Shown one piece after another: positions 1-7,697 of a stretch of DNA of 18,461 bases. A model generated the notes under the pieces. It was not told where the DNA came from. It saw only the letters and a program-made list of their open reading frames with translations, and did no database searches. The stretch is taken from contig DHNI01000092.1 of NCBI GenBank assembly GCA_002409455.1, forward strand, positions 836 to 19,296. The letters run 5' to 3'. Each line of letters starts with the position of its first letter. Positions within the stretch are counted from its first letter, which is position 1. The stretch comes from Firmicutes bacterium UBA5420. GTDB lineage: Bacteria > Bacillota > Limnochordia > Darwinibacteriales > Darwinibacteriaceae. The position numbers and the translations under genes are program-made.

Positions 1-125
1 CGAGTTACCGCTCCATCAAACCCATAGTGGGCGGGAATACGCTCCGGTAAGAAGCCGAAGGCCAGAATTGACAGTACCAAAGGAGAAAACATCATGACAA
101 AAAAGGCAGTCTTATACTTTTTCAC
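1..125 (-). CDS. DUF1648/SdpI-like membrane protein, N-terminal fragment
   Basis: This is a partial gene, cut by the left edge of the window after 41 codons. I place the start at GTG (123-125). It follows an in-frame TGA (126-128) and has an AAAGGGG ribosome binding site at 136-142, 10 nt upstream. The fragment begins MKKYKTAFFVMMFSPLVLSI, a short basic N-terminus followed by a hydrophobic segment (about residues 7-25) that looks like a first membrane helix. It then reads FLPERIPAHYGFDGAVTR. That pattern (LPxxIPxHxxxxGxxxR) is typical of the DUF1648 domain found at the N-terminus of SdpI-family proteins, which in Bacillus include the immunity protein for the SdpC toxin. Many family members have no known role, so I do not assign immunity. 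The gene lies on the gyrA strand but beyond the gyrA terminator, so it is probably a separate unit. Confidence 0.65.
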   Translation of the reverse strand, partial: MKKYKTAFFVMMFSPLVLSILAFGFLPERIPAHYGFDGAVT

Positions 126-197
126 TCAACATAATCCCCTTTCAGCTTGGTGATACTTAAGTTCAGCTCATAGATTCATACAACAAGTGAATGTGTA

Positions 198-233
198 GAA
201 AAATGCCGCTGAGTGAAGAACAACTCGCGGCAT
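198..233 (-). terminator. Intrinsic terminator after gyrA
   Basis: Read on the minus strand, ATGCCGC (233-227) pairs with GCGGCAT (209-203). The stem is extended by GAGT/ACTC (226-223 with 214-211), with one bulged base at 210 and an 8-nt loop. A run of five T follows (203-199 as read on the minus strand). It starts about 29 nt after the gyrA stop codon and is the only good terminator on the minus strand of this window, so it probably ends the whole dnaA-to-gyrA cluster. Confidence 0.85.
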
Positions 234-261
234 GTGTGATACTTTCCCAGAAAGGGTGGCT

Positions 262-2769
262 TTAATCCCCGCCCCCGTCTGCTTCCTCGGTTGAACCTTT
301 ATCTATTGGTTCTTGCGGCTCCTGAGGCTGCTCGTCCTCTTCTTCCTCCCTGCCCACAATATCTGCAACGCCCACGACGCGATCATTCTCATCCAACCGC
401 ATCAAGGTAACACCCTGGGTATTCCGTCCTAAGCGAGAGATCTCCGATACCTTCATGCGGATCATAATTCCTTCTACTGAGAGAATCATGATCTCGTTGC
501 CCTCTCGTACCACATGAACCCCTACAATAGGGCCGGTTCGTTTCGTTTTGTTGAGCGTCAAAATTCCCTTGCCGCCACGGTTTGTCTGCCGGTATTCACT
601 CAGGGCTGTGCGCTTGCCAAATCCTTGTTCAGTGACAACGAGCAAGTCAGCGTCATCACTTACCACAACCAGACCCACAACGTAGTCCTCTGCATCAAGT
701 TTGATTCCAATTACGCCGCGGGTGGGGCGTCCCGTTGGCCTGACCTGGTCTTCTAAAAAGCGAATGGCCTGACCGTCCCTGGTCACAAGGAGGACCTCGG
801 AGTCTCCCTCTGTTAACTCCACACCCACTAACTCGTCATCATCGTCTAAGGTAATACCGATGAGCCCGCCACTGCGATTGGTATCAAAGGCACTCAAAGC
901 TGTTTTCTTGATAATTCCTTTCCTCGTCGCCATGGTCAAATATTGATCATCAGAGTACTCCGAGATGGGAATCGTAGTCTCAATGCGCTCTCCGGGTTCA
1001 AAATTAATCAGATTAATAACTGCTATGCCCCTGGCATTACGGCCTGCTTCTGGTATCTCATGGCCCCGTAAGCGGTAAACCCGCCCCTTATTGGTAAAGA
1101 AAAGAATATAGCTATGGGTGCTGGCCACGAAAAGCCTCTCTACAAAGTCATCTGCCTTGGTATTCAGAGCCGTAATCCCCCGGCCACCTCGCCTTTGGGC
1201 ACGATAGGTGTCCACAGGAAGACGCTTAATGTAACCTTGATGGGTAACCGTCACCACGATATCTTCCTCGGCGACCAGATCAACATCCTCCAGATTGCCA
1301 ACGGACAATCCTATTTTCGTCCGCCTAGGATCAGCGAAGCGATCCTTAATGTCAATTAGCTCGTCTTTGATAATCTCATAAACAAGGTTTATATCACCCA
1401 ATATCGCTTTGAGGCGAGCAATAGTTTTTAGTAGTTCATCATATTCAGCATCGATCTTATCGCGTTCAAGTCCGCTTAATCTCCTCAGCTGCATATCGAG
1501 TATGGCCACCGCTTGCCTTTCACTCAAGCCAAAACGTTCCATTAAGCGCTCCTTAGGATTATCATAGGAGGCACGAATAATGGCAATAACCTCATCAATA
1601 TTGTCTAGCGCGATGCGGTAACCTTCCAAAATGTGCGCTCGTTCTTCGGCCTTAAAGAGCTCAAAACGGGTACGCCTGATCACAACCTCTTTTTGATGAT
1701 CAAGGTAATAGTTCAATACTTCCTTCAGGTTCAACACCCTAGGTTGATTATCAACGAGGGCAAGCATAATCACACCAAATGTATCTTCTAGCTGGCTGTG
1801 CTTATATAGGCGGTTCAACACCACATGGGGATCGGCATCGCGTCGGCATTCGATCACAATGCGCATTCCTGCTTTATCAGATTCATCCCGCAGGTCGGTG
1901 ATTCCATCTACCCTTTTATTGCGAACTAAATCAGCAATTTTCTCAATGAGTCTAGCCTTGTTTACTTGGTAGGGTAGCTCAGAGATCAAAATGCGAGTCT
2001 TGCCATTGGACATCTGTTCAATTTGGCTTTTAGCCCTAACTTTAATGCGGCCCCGACCAGTTGTATACGCGTCCTTAATCGCATCGCGCCCCAAGATTAT
2101 GGCCCCAGTTGGAAAATCAGGCCCTTTAATATAGCTCATCAAACCCTTAATATCAATTTCGGGGTTATCAATGAGTTCGATTAAGCCATCAATTACCTCT
2201 CCAAGATTATGAGGCGGAATGTTGGTGGCCATACCTACCGCAATTCCAGCAGCACCGTTCACCAATAAGTTCGGATACTTGCTGGGCATCACCGTAGGCT
2301 GCTCTAGTGTTTCGTCAAAGTTCGGATAAAAATCTACCGTGTCTTTGTCAATATCCTTGATTATTTCCATAGCCAACTTAGAGAGGCGAGCCTCAGTGTA
2401 ACGCATGGCAGCCGGCGGATCACCGTCCACGCTACCGAAGTTACCATGGCCATCCACGAGCATGTTACGATACGAGAAGGGCTGAGCCATTCTCACCATG
2501 GCATCATAAATGGCCGAGTCTCCGTGGGGATGATACTTACCCATGACTTCGCCCACAATTCTGGCTGATTTCTTATGGGGTCTATCGGGCCTGTTACCAA
2601 GTTCCAACATACCGTAGAGAATGCGGCGCTGTACCGGTTTTAAACCGTCCCTCACATCAGGTAATGCCCGTTCTACAATGACACTCATGGCATAATTGAT
2701 GTAGGAGGTTTTCATCTCTTGCGTTATCTTGATGGGAACCGTTTTTCCATTATGCAAATTGATACTCAA
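262..2769 (-). CDS. gyrA: DNA gyrase subunit A
   Basis: This is the breakage-reunion subunit of DNA gyrase, which with GyrB introduces negative supercoils using ATP. The protein has 835 residues. The catalytic tyrosine is Tyr124, in AMRYTEARLS. The GyrA box QRRGGRG lies at about 525-531, in the C-terminal DNA-wrapping domain, which identifies gyrase rather than topoisomerase IV. The quinolone-determining region GDSAIYD has Ser85 and Asp89 at the positions equivalent to E. coli Ser83 and Asp87, so it shows the sensitive form. The C-terminal tail is strongly acidic (GREEEEDEQ, then EEADGGGD). The start is TTG at 2767-2769, with a GGGGTGG/GGAG ribosome binding site just upstream. No ATG in a suitable place precedes the conserved N-terminus. 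The gene follows gyrB by 17 nt and is followed by a terminator. Confidence 0.98.
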   Translation of the reverse strand: MSINLHNGKTVPIKITQEMKTSYINYAMSVIVERALPDVRDGLKPVQRRILYGMLELGNRPDRPHKKSARIVGEVMGKYHPHGDSAIYDAMVRMAQPFSYRNMLVDGHGNFGSVDGDPPAAMRYTEARLSKLAMEIIKDIDKDTVDFYPNFDETLEQPTVMPSKYPNLLVNGAAGIAVGMATNIPPHNLGEVIDGLIELIDNPEIDIKGLMSYIKGPDFPTGAIILGRDAIKDAYTTGRGRIKVRAKSQIEQMSNGKTRILISELPYQVNKARLIEKIADLVRNKRVDGITDLRDESDKAGMRIVIECRRDADPHVVLNRLYKHSQLEDTFGVIMLALVDNQPRVLNLKEVLNYYLDHQKEVVIRRTRFELFKAEERAHILEGYRIALDNIDEVIAIIRASYDNPKERLMERFGLSERQAVAILDMQLRRLSGLERDKIDAEYDELLKTIARLKAILGDINLVYEIIKDELIDIKDRFADPRRTKIGLSVGNLEDVDLVAEEDIVVTVTHQGYIKRLPVDTYRAQRRGGRGITALNTKADDFVERLFVASTHSYILFFTNKGRVYRLRGHEIPEAGRNARGIAVINLINFEPGERIETTIPISEYSDDQYLTMATRKGIIKKTALSAFDTNRSGGLIGITLDDDDELVGVELTEGDSEVLLVTRDGQAIRFLEDQVRPTGRPTRGVIGIKLDAEDYVVGLVVVSDDADLLVVTEQGFGKRTALSEYRQTNRGGKGILTLNKTKRTGPIVGVHVVREGNEIMILSVEGIMIRMKVSEISRLGRNTQGVTLMRLDENDRVVGVADIVGREEEEDEQPQEPQEPIDKGSTEEADGGGD

Positions 2770-2786
2770 CTAGCTCCACCCCTCAA

Positions 2787-4709
2787 TTAAATGTCAAGAT
2801 TTGTAACTTCGTGGGCATGCTCTTCAATGAACTCACGGCGAGGTTCGACTTTCTCCCCCATGAGCGTGTTGAAAATTTCATCGGCCAAGATGGCATCGTC
2901 CACTTTCAACTGAAGAATCGTGCGCTTCTCTGGATCCATAGTGGTTTCCCATAGCTGATCCGCGTTCATTTCACCTAGTCCCTTGTAACGCTGGAGCGTT
3001 GCACCTTGTCGACCCACGCGCTCCAAAATCTCCTCAAGTTCATTATCATCGAAGGCATAATGCGAATCCTTCCCCTTACGCACTTGATAAAGAGGCGGTA
3101 GGGCAATATAGATATAACCTTCTTCCAAAAGCGGGCGCATATAGCGATAGAAAAACGTTAAAAGTAGGGTGCGAATATGTGCTCCATCCACATCTGCATC
3201 GGTCATAAGAACAACTTTGTGGTAACGAGCTTTAGCGATATCAAAATCCTCACCAATACCGGTTCCAAAGGCCGTGACCATGGAGCGGATTTCTGCATTG
3301 CTTAGAATTCTATCTAAACGCGCCTTTTCCACATTCAAAATCTTACCCCTCAGGGGCAGAATAGCTTGGAAACGGCGATCTCTACTCTGTTTGGCTGTAC
3401 CTCCCGCGGAATCCCCTTCCACAATAAAGATCTCACACAACTCTGGATCTGTGAGACTACAGTCCGCTAGCTTACCGGGTAGCGCCGAAATTTCCAGCGC
3501 GTTCTTGCGGCGCGTCAGCTCCCTGGCCTTGCGAGCTGCTTGCCTAGCTCTAGCTGCTTGAATTCCCTTATCCACGATGCGCTTGCCATCAGTTGGATTT
3601 TGCTCTAGAAATTCCGATAACTCTTCGGCAACAATGGATTCAACTAGGCCCTTAACTTCGCTGTTGCCCAGCTTCGTCTTGGTTTGCCCTTCAAATTGCG
3701 GATCGGGAATACGCACGCTAACCAGGGCCGTACATCCTTCTCGCACGTCATCTCCACTTAGGTTTTCATCAGCTTGTTTGAGTAAACCTCTACGCCTAGC
3801 ATAGTCATTGATCGTCCGGGTTAAAGCACTCCGAAAACCAATCAAGTGGGTTCCGCCTTCGTGGGTGTTGATATTGTTAGCAAAACTGAGAGTGGTTTCG
3901 GTATAGCTATCGTTATACTGAATAGCGGTCTCCACCTCAATGCCATCCTTTTCTGCCGTCAAGTAGATGGGATTTTTCATAATGACCGTTTTATTGCGGT
4001 TGAGGTAATCAACGTAGGAAACAATGCCACCCTTGTATAAAAAGCGGTGCTCGCGTTTGGAGCGGTGATCCATGAAGACGATGGTTGTTCCCTTGTTCAA
4101 AAAGGCTAACTCCCGCAGGCGATAGACAATCATCTCTGCCTGAAAGTCAATAGTATCAAAGATGGTAGCGTCAGGCTTAAAACGGATCATTGTTCCATGA
4201 TCCTTGGTGGAACCTAAATCCTGGAGAGGCTGTTGAGCTACCCCCTTTTCATACATCTGGGAATAATGGCGACCATTATACCAGACCTGGGCTTCAAGCC
4301 ATTCCGAAAGGGCATTTACAACCGAAACACCTACACCATGGAGTCCGCCAGAAACTTTATAGTGTCCGCCTTCCTGACCAAATTTCCCTCCGGCATGAAG
4401 TATCGTCATCACAGTCTCCAAAGTGGAAATTTTTGTCTTAGAGTGGACTTCGACAGGAATACCACTACCATTATCTCTAACAGAAAGAGAACCATCCTCG
4501 TAAATGACAATCTCGATGAGGTCGCAATAACCAGCCATAGCCTCATCAATAGAATTATCCACCACTTCTATAAAAAGATGGTGCAAACCATATACATCGG
4601 TATTTCCAATGTACATACCCGGTCGTATTCTGACCGCCTCCAGACCCTCCAAGACCTGGATTTGGTCTGCTGTATAATTAGGAGCCATCTGCTGCTTTTC
4701 CAAGATCAA
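2787..4709 (-). CDS. gyrB: DNA gyrase subunit B
   Basis: This is the ATPase subunit of DNA gyrase, 640 residues long. The GHKL ATP-binding domain shows the catalytic Glu48 and Mg-binding Asn52 (IEVVDNSIDEA), DNGSGIP at 79-85 and the glycine-rich GGLHGVGVSVVNALS at about 121-135. The Toprim metal-binding residues are in EGDSAGG (431-437) and DADVDGAHIR (504-513). The length matches short Gram-positive GyrB proteins without the proteobacterial insertion. I chose the TTG start at 4707-4709. An AAGGAG Shine-Dalgarno lies on the minus strand at about 4716-4721, with ideal spacing, whereas the first ATG (residue 8, MAPNY) lacks a good site. The gene follows remB by 52 nt and precedes gyrA by 17 nt, as in a gyrBA operon. 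ParE is the other possible reading, but linkage to a gyrA with a clear GyrA box makes that unlikely. Confidence 0.98.
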   Translation of the reverse strand: MILEKQQMAPNYTADQIQVLEGLEAVRIRPGMYIGNTDVYGLHHLFIEVVDNSIDEAMAGYCDLIEIVIYEDGSLSVRDNGSGIPVEVHSKTKISTLETVMTILHAGGKFGQEGGHYKVSGGLHGVGVSVVNALSEWLEAQVWYNGRHYSQMYEKGVAQQPLQDLGSTKDHGTMIRFKPDATIFDTIDFQAEMIVYRLRELAFLNKGTTIVFMDHRSKREHRFLYKGGIVSYVDYLNRNKTVIMKNPIYLTAEKDGIEVETAIQYNDSYTETTLSFANNINTHEGGTHLIGFRSALTRTINDYARRRGLLKQADENLSGDDVREGCTALVSVRIPDPQFEGQTKTKLGNSEVKGLVESIVAEELSEFLEQNPTDGKRIVDKGIQAARARQAARKARELTRRKNALEISALPGKLADCSLTDPELCEIFIVEGDSAGGTAKQSRDRRFQAILPLRGKILNVEKARLDRILSNAEIRSMVTAFGTGIGEDFDIAKARYHKVVLMTDADVDGAHIRTLLLTFFYRYMRPLLEEGYIYIALPPLYQVRKGKDSHYAFDDNELEEILERVGRQGATLQRYKGLGEMNADQLWETTMDPEKRTILQLKVDDAILADEIFNTLMGEKVEPRREFIEEHAHEVTNLDI

Positions 4710-4761
4710 TCAACTCTCCTTACAACTCAGTCTCGAATTTCTAATGCTTGCCCCACGAGCA

Positions 4762-4998
4762 TCAATATATCCCTGTTGCCCTTCGATAAAGCGTCTTTGC
4801 TGAAATAGGCGAAAGATAAACATACTTAGCACAAATAATAATGGAAACAGGTGTTTCGCTTAATTGTACCACAAAACCCTCTTCTTCTGCAGTCTTTAGA
4901 AATTCTTGATTCAACTGTGAAGGTTTCTCGGTCAAATCAATGACGCCAATGACCTCACTTAATGGTACCACAACATCATTTCCCATGTGCAAAAACAT
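4762..4998 (-). CDS. remB: DUF370 regulator, RemB (YaaB) family
   Basis: This is a small protein of 78 residues of the DUF370 family, which includes the extracellular-matrix regulators RemA and RemB of Bacillus. It opens MFLHMGNDVVVPLSEVIGVID and ends with a YVYLSPISAKTLYRRA segment. Both the opening and the conserved LSPIS(A/S)xTL block are typical of the YaaB/RemB branch that sits between recF and gyrB in many Firmicutes. RemA-type proteins bind DNA as arrayed oligomers, but the role of the RemB branch is less clear, so I claim only the family. The ATG start follows an AAAGGACGAGG ribosome binding site. The gene lies 15 nt after the recF stop codon and 52 nt before gyrB, so it is probably co-transcribed with both. 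Confidence 0.88.
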   Translation of the reverse strand: MFLHMGNDVVVPLSEVIGVIDLTEKPSQLNQEFLKTAEEEGFVVQLSETPVSIIICAKYVYLSPISAKTLYRRATGIY

Positions 4999-5013
4999 AA
5001 CCTCGTCCTTTCG

Positions 5014-6138
5014 TTACTGCAAAATTCGCCCCTGCTCAATCCGAAAGATACTCGCTCGCTGTTTTGTTTCGGGCGTAAAACTATCTAGATTGGTTGTAGT
5101 CACAATGGTCTGTGCTTTCTGATTTAGAATTGATAAGAGAAGCATCTGGCGATTTCGATCCAGCTCACTCATTACATCATCCAAAAGCACAACAGGATAC
5201 TCCCCGGTCTCTTGGCACATCAATTCTAGTTCGGCCAAAATATAAGCAAGCACAGCGGTTCTTTGCTGACCCTGGCTACCGTATTTTTTCAGATCGGCAT
5301 CATTGATCCGAAAAACTAAATCGTCCCTTTGAGGCCCAACTAGTGTATAGCCTCGCCGAACCTCTTCCATTTTAAGCTCCTGCAGCTTTTGCCGCAAGGT
5401 ATCTTCCACATGTGCGCTCGTATATTTTCTGCCAAGGGCGATGTTTTCTTCTGTCTCAAAAAAAGGCTGGTAAATTAAGTGTAGATCTTCCCGCTCATCG
5501 CTAATCCTCTCATGGGCACTTTTACTATAGTGTTGTAGGGTTTCCACAACATCTTGTCTACGTAGCATGATCTTGGTTCCCAAAGAGACAAGCTGGTTAT
5601 CCCAGGCAGGAAGCTGGCTTAACTGGGAACGATTTTCGAAAGCTCCCTTCAAAAGACTATTGCGTTGACGAACCACCCTTTGGTATTTCAACAGATTATT
5701 GCGATAGACGGGGTCGATTTGGCAGATCTGCACATCCAAAAAACGGCGGCGATCTCCCGGGGAACCTTTCACCAATTGGAGACTATCGGGGATGAACAAG
5801 ACCGTGTTTAAGCAACCCACAAAAGAGTTAGCGGTCGTTGACTTTTGATTTACCAGGAGGCGCTTTTTTTCTAGTTCACTCACCATCACAGCTAAGTCTA
5901 AAGTCGCCATTTTGGCCACCTGCGCCGTTATTACAGTTCTCTGAGCACCGTGATTGATCAATTCCGTCTCACGGGTGGTTCGGTACGATTTGCTCAAAGA
6001 CAAGACATAGATGGCCTCTAGGAGATTTGTCTTACCCTGGGCATTGTCACCCACGAAAATATTCAAACCAGGGGTTAGGCTTAAGGTAGCGCTCTGGTAA
6101 TTTCGAAAACTGTGCAAAGAAAGGCTTTTAATGTGCAT
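5014..6138 (-). CDS. recF: DNA replication and repair protein RecF
   Basis: RecF is an SMC-like ATPase that binds gapped DNA and, with RecO and RecR, loads RecA during recombinational repair. The protein has 374 residues, a normal length. It opens MHIKSLSLHSFRNY, followed by the Walker A motif GDNAQGKT at 30-37. The ABC signature is YGSQGQQRT (286-294), and Walker B with the D-loop is VVLLDDVMSELD (about 316-327). The ATG start abuts the TAA stop of yaaA with no intervening base (TAAATG). Its ribosome binding site, AAGGCG, therefore lies inside the end of yaaA, which suggests translational coupling. It is followed 15 nt later by remB. Confidence 0.97.
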   Translation of the reverse strand: MHIKSLSLHSFRNYQSATLSLTPGLNIFVGDNAQGKTNLLEAIYVLSLSKSYRTTRETELINHGAQRTVITAQVAKMATLDLAVMVSELEKKRLLVNQKSTTANSFVGCLNTVLFIPDSLQLVKGSPGDRRRFLDVQICQIDPVYRNNLLKYQRVVRQRNSLLKGAFENRSQLSQLPAWDNQLVSLGTKIMLRRQDVVETLQHYSKSAHERISDEREDLHLIYQPFFETEENIALGRKYTSAHVEDTLRQKLQELKMEEVRRGYTLVGPQRDDLVFRINDADLKKYGSQGQQRTAVLAYILAELELMCQETGEYPVVLLDDVMSELDRNRQMLLLSILNQKAQTIVTTTNLDSFTPETKQRASIFRIEQGRILQ

Positions 6139-6357
6139 TTAGCTCTGCGCCTTGATTTTAAACTTTTCTCCACTCGTCAGTTCCACAATAGTTCCGGGAG
6201 TGAGCTTATGAGAACGCCTAGTTTCAACCTGGCCGTCCACTAAGACTTGACCACTTTGAATCAACATTTTAGCTTCCCCCCCGCTGCCTACCACATTAGT
6301 CCATTTTAAAAATTGATCAAGTTGGATGACATCCGTCTTGATTTTGACTTCCTTCAC
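6139..6357 (-). CDS. yaaA: S4-domain RNA-binding protein YaaA
   Basis: This is a single S4 domain protein of 72 residues that matches the small protein usually found between dnaN and recF in Firmicutes (YaaA of Bacillus, linked in the literature to ribosome assembly). The S4 core is LDQFLKWTNVVGSGGEAKML, followed by IQSGQVLVDGQVETRRSHKL, the usual loop that contacts RNA. A short basic tail follows. The start is GTG at 6355-6357, with an AGAGGATGG ribosome binding site six bases upstream. The gene lies 19 nt after dnaN, and its stop codon directly touches the recF start codon. The family and location are clear. The molecular role is taken from the family, not shown by the sequence. Confidence 0.9.
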   Translation of the reverse strand: MKEVKIKTDVIQLDQFLKWTNVVGSGGEAKMLIQSGQVLVDGQVETRRSHKLTPGTIVELTSGEKFKIKAQS

Positions 6358-6376
6358 AGGTATCCATCCTCTTTTT

Positions 6377-7465
6377 TTAGATTCTAATAGGCATGAGAAT
6401 ATAGAGATGATGATCGCTGTCGGCTGCCTTTATTAACGCCTGCCGAGATCCTTCGAAACGAAACTCCACTTCATCTGCATCCATCGTCTTCAGCATATCC
6501 AACATAAACTTGGGCGAATAGGCTGCTTGTTCTGGGGGACCTTCGTGTTCAATATTGTACTGTTCTTGCGATTTGCCCAACTTTGAAGTCGTCCCTATCT
6601 CCAAAACTCCTTCATTAACTTGAATCAGTACAGGAGAACCATCGACCCGTGCAACAATGGCAGCCCTTTCTAAAGCCTGAATCAACTGGGTTCGTTTGAT
6701 CCTCATCTTCGTTTTCTGCTCGGTGTATAAAACCGACATGTAATTTGGAAACCGACCTTCAATCAAGCGCGTCGTGAAGATGGTGTTGTCAAACTTGAAA
6801 GCCAGTTGATTGTTGCCAAAGAAAACTTGAATGTTGGTTTCGTTCACCGGTAAACAGCGACCTAATTCTACGAGATTGACTTTTGGAATAATAAAAGAGC
6901 CTTCTTCGATGAATGTGGTACCTGTTTCCGCCTGGACAAAAGCGAGCCGGTTGGAGTCCGTAGCTACAAAGTTAATCTTGTGGTCTTTAACTTCCATGAG
7001 GACGCCTGAAAAAATCGGTTGATGATCATCATTAGCGGTAGCAAACGCACTATTGCGAATGAGCCGCAGCAATTCGTAGTCAGTAAGACTCAGAACCTTT
7101 TCATCGCATTGGGGATAGGCGGGAAATTCTTCGCCAGTAATGGTGTTTAAAGCAAACTCCATTGTTCCTGCGCTGATCAAAATTCGTCCTTCATTCCATT
7201 CCACCGTTACATCTTCTGCTGGTAGCTTGCGCACCAACTCGGAAAATAATCTTCCGTTAACAATATGTTCCCCTGGTTGCATTACATTACAAGAAGCCTG
7301 CGTTTGTATGGCCATTTGCAGGTTGTTGGCTGTGATGGTTAAGCTATTTTTATCAACCAAGAGATGAAGGCCCTCTAAAACTGGGGTTTGATCATTCGTT
7401 GATATGGCTTTTTCAACCATAGCCACACTCGCGATCAACTCACTGCTTTTGATTAGAAAATGCAT
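6377..7465 (-). CDS. dnaN: DNA polymerase III sliding clamp (beta subunit)
   Basis: DnaN forms the ring-shaped dimer that tethers DNA polymerase to its template and serves as a docking platform for repair and initiation-control proteins. The protein has 362 residues, close to the usual 365-380. It opens MHFLIKSSELIASVAMVEKA, contains the central ANDDHQPIFSGVLMEV block, and ends YILMPIRI. That C-terminal YxLMPxR(L/I) form is highly characteristic of beta clamps. The ATG start has a strong AGGAGGT ribosome binding site seven bases upstream. It is separated from dnaA by 232 nt that carry the probable unwinding site of the origin. No convincing promoter of its own was found there. Confidence 0.98.
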   Translation of the reverse strand: MHFLIKSSELIASVAMVEKAISTNDQTPVLEGLHLLVDKNSLTITANNLQMAIQTQASCNVMQPGEHIVNGRLFSELVRKLPAEDVTVEWNEGRILISAGTMEFALNTITGEEFPAYPQCDEKVLSLTDYELLRLIRNSAFATANDDHQPIFSGVLMEVKDHKINFVATDSNRLAFVQAETGTTFIEEGSFIIPKVNLVELGRCLPVNETNIQVFFGNNQLAFKFDNTIFTTRLIEGRFPNYMSVLYTEQKTKMRIKRTQLIQALERAAIVARVDGSPVLIQVNEGVLEIGTTSKLGKSQEQYNIEHEGPPEQAAYSPKFMLDMLKTMDADEVEFRFEGSRQALIKAADSDHHLYILMPIRI

Positions 7466-7482
7466 AATTATACCTCCTGTGG

Positions 7483-7566
7483 AATATTGACTTAAACAAC
7501 TTTACCTATCTTAATAAAGATCTTTTTTAGTAGTAATAGTAGTAGGGCCTGTGTAAATGTGGAAAA
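7483..7566. other. oriC unwinding region: DnaA boxes, GC cluster, DnaA-trios, AT-rich DUE
   Basis: This stretch between dnaA and dnaN matches the layout of the basal unwinding module described for Bacillus subtilis. From right to left are a DnaA box one mismatch from consensus (TGTGGAAAA, 7558-7566), a weaker box-like TGTGTAAAT (7550-7558) and a GGCC cluster (7546-7549). Six uninterrupted trinucleotides TAG TAG TAA TAG TAG TAG follow (7528-7545). An AT-rich run (about 7483-7527) then leads toward dnaN. The trios fit the 3'-(G/A)AT-5' DnaA-trio pattern on the plus strand. Additional degenerate boxes sit nearer dnaA: GTATCCACA 7630-7638, TTCTCCACA 7681-7689 and TTATCCCAT 7669-7677. Function is inferred from this arrangement. 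Confidence 0.8.
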
Positions 7567-7697
7567 CAGGTAATGGTTGTTTGGAGTAGACGTTAGGTTC
7601 GATCACAACCTGTTGATCATTGTTCAAGAGTATCCACACTTTCAACAATAGCGAAAAAGGCCAAAAAGTTATCCCATGGCTTCTCCACAGGTTATCC

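Noticed and set aside
94..153. A 19-codon plus-strand ORF (MTKKAVLYFFTQ...) with an AAAGGAG ahead of it
   Set aside because: It is antisense to the start of the better supported DUF1648 gene, very short, and resembles no known protein.
4233..4808. A 191-codon plus-strand open frame across gyrB
   Set aside because: It lies antisense to conserved gyrB and shows no recognisable domain or ribosome binding site, so it is a shadow.
7653..7680. Possible terminator after dnaA (GCCA...TGGC followed by T-rich DNA, minus strand)
   Set aside because: The stem has only about four pairs with a long loop, too weak to support.
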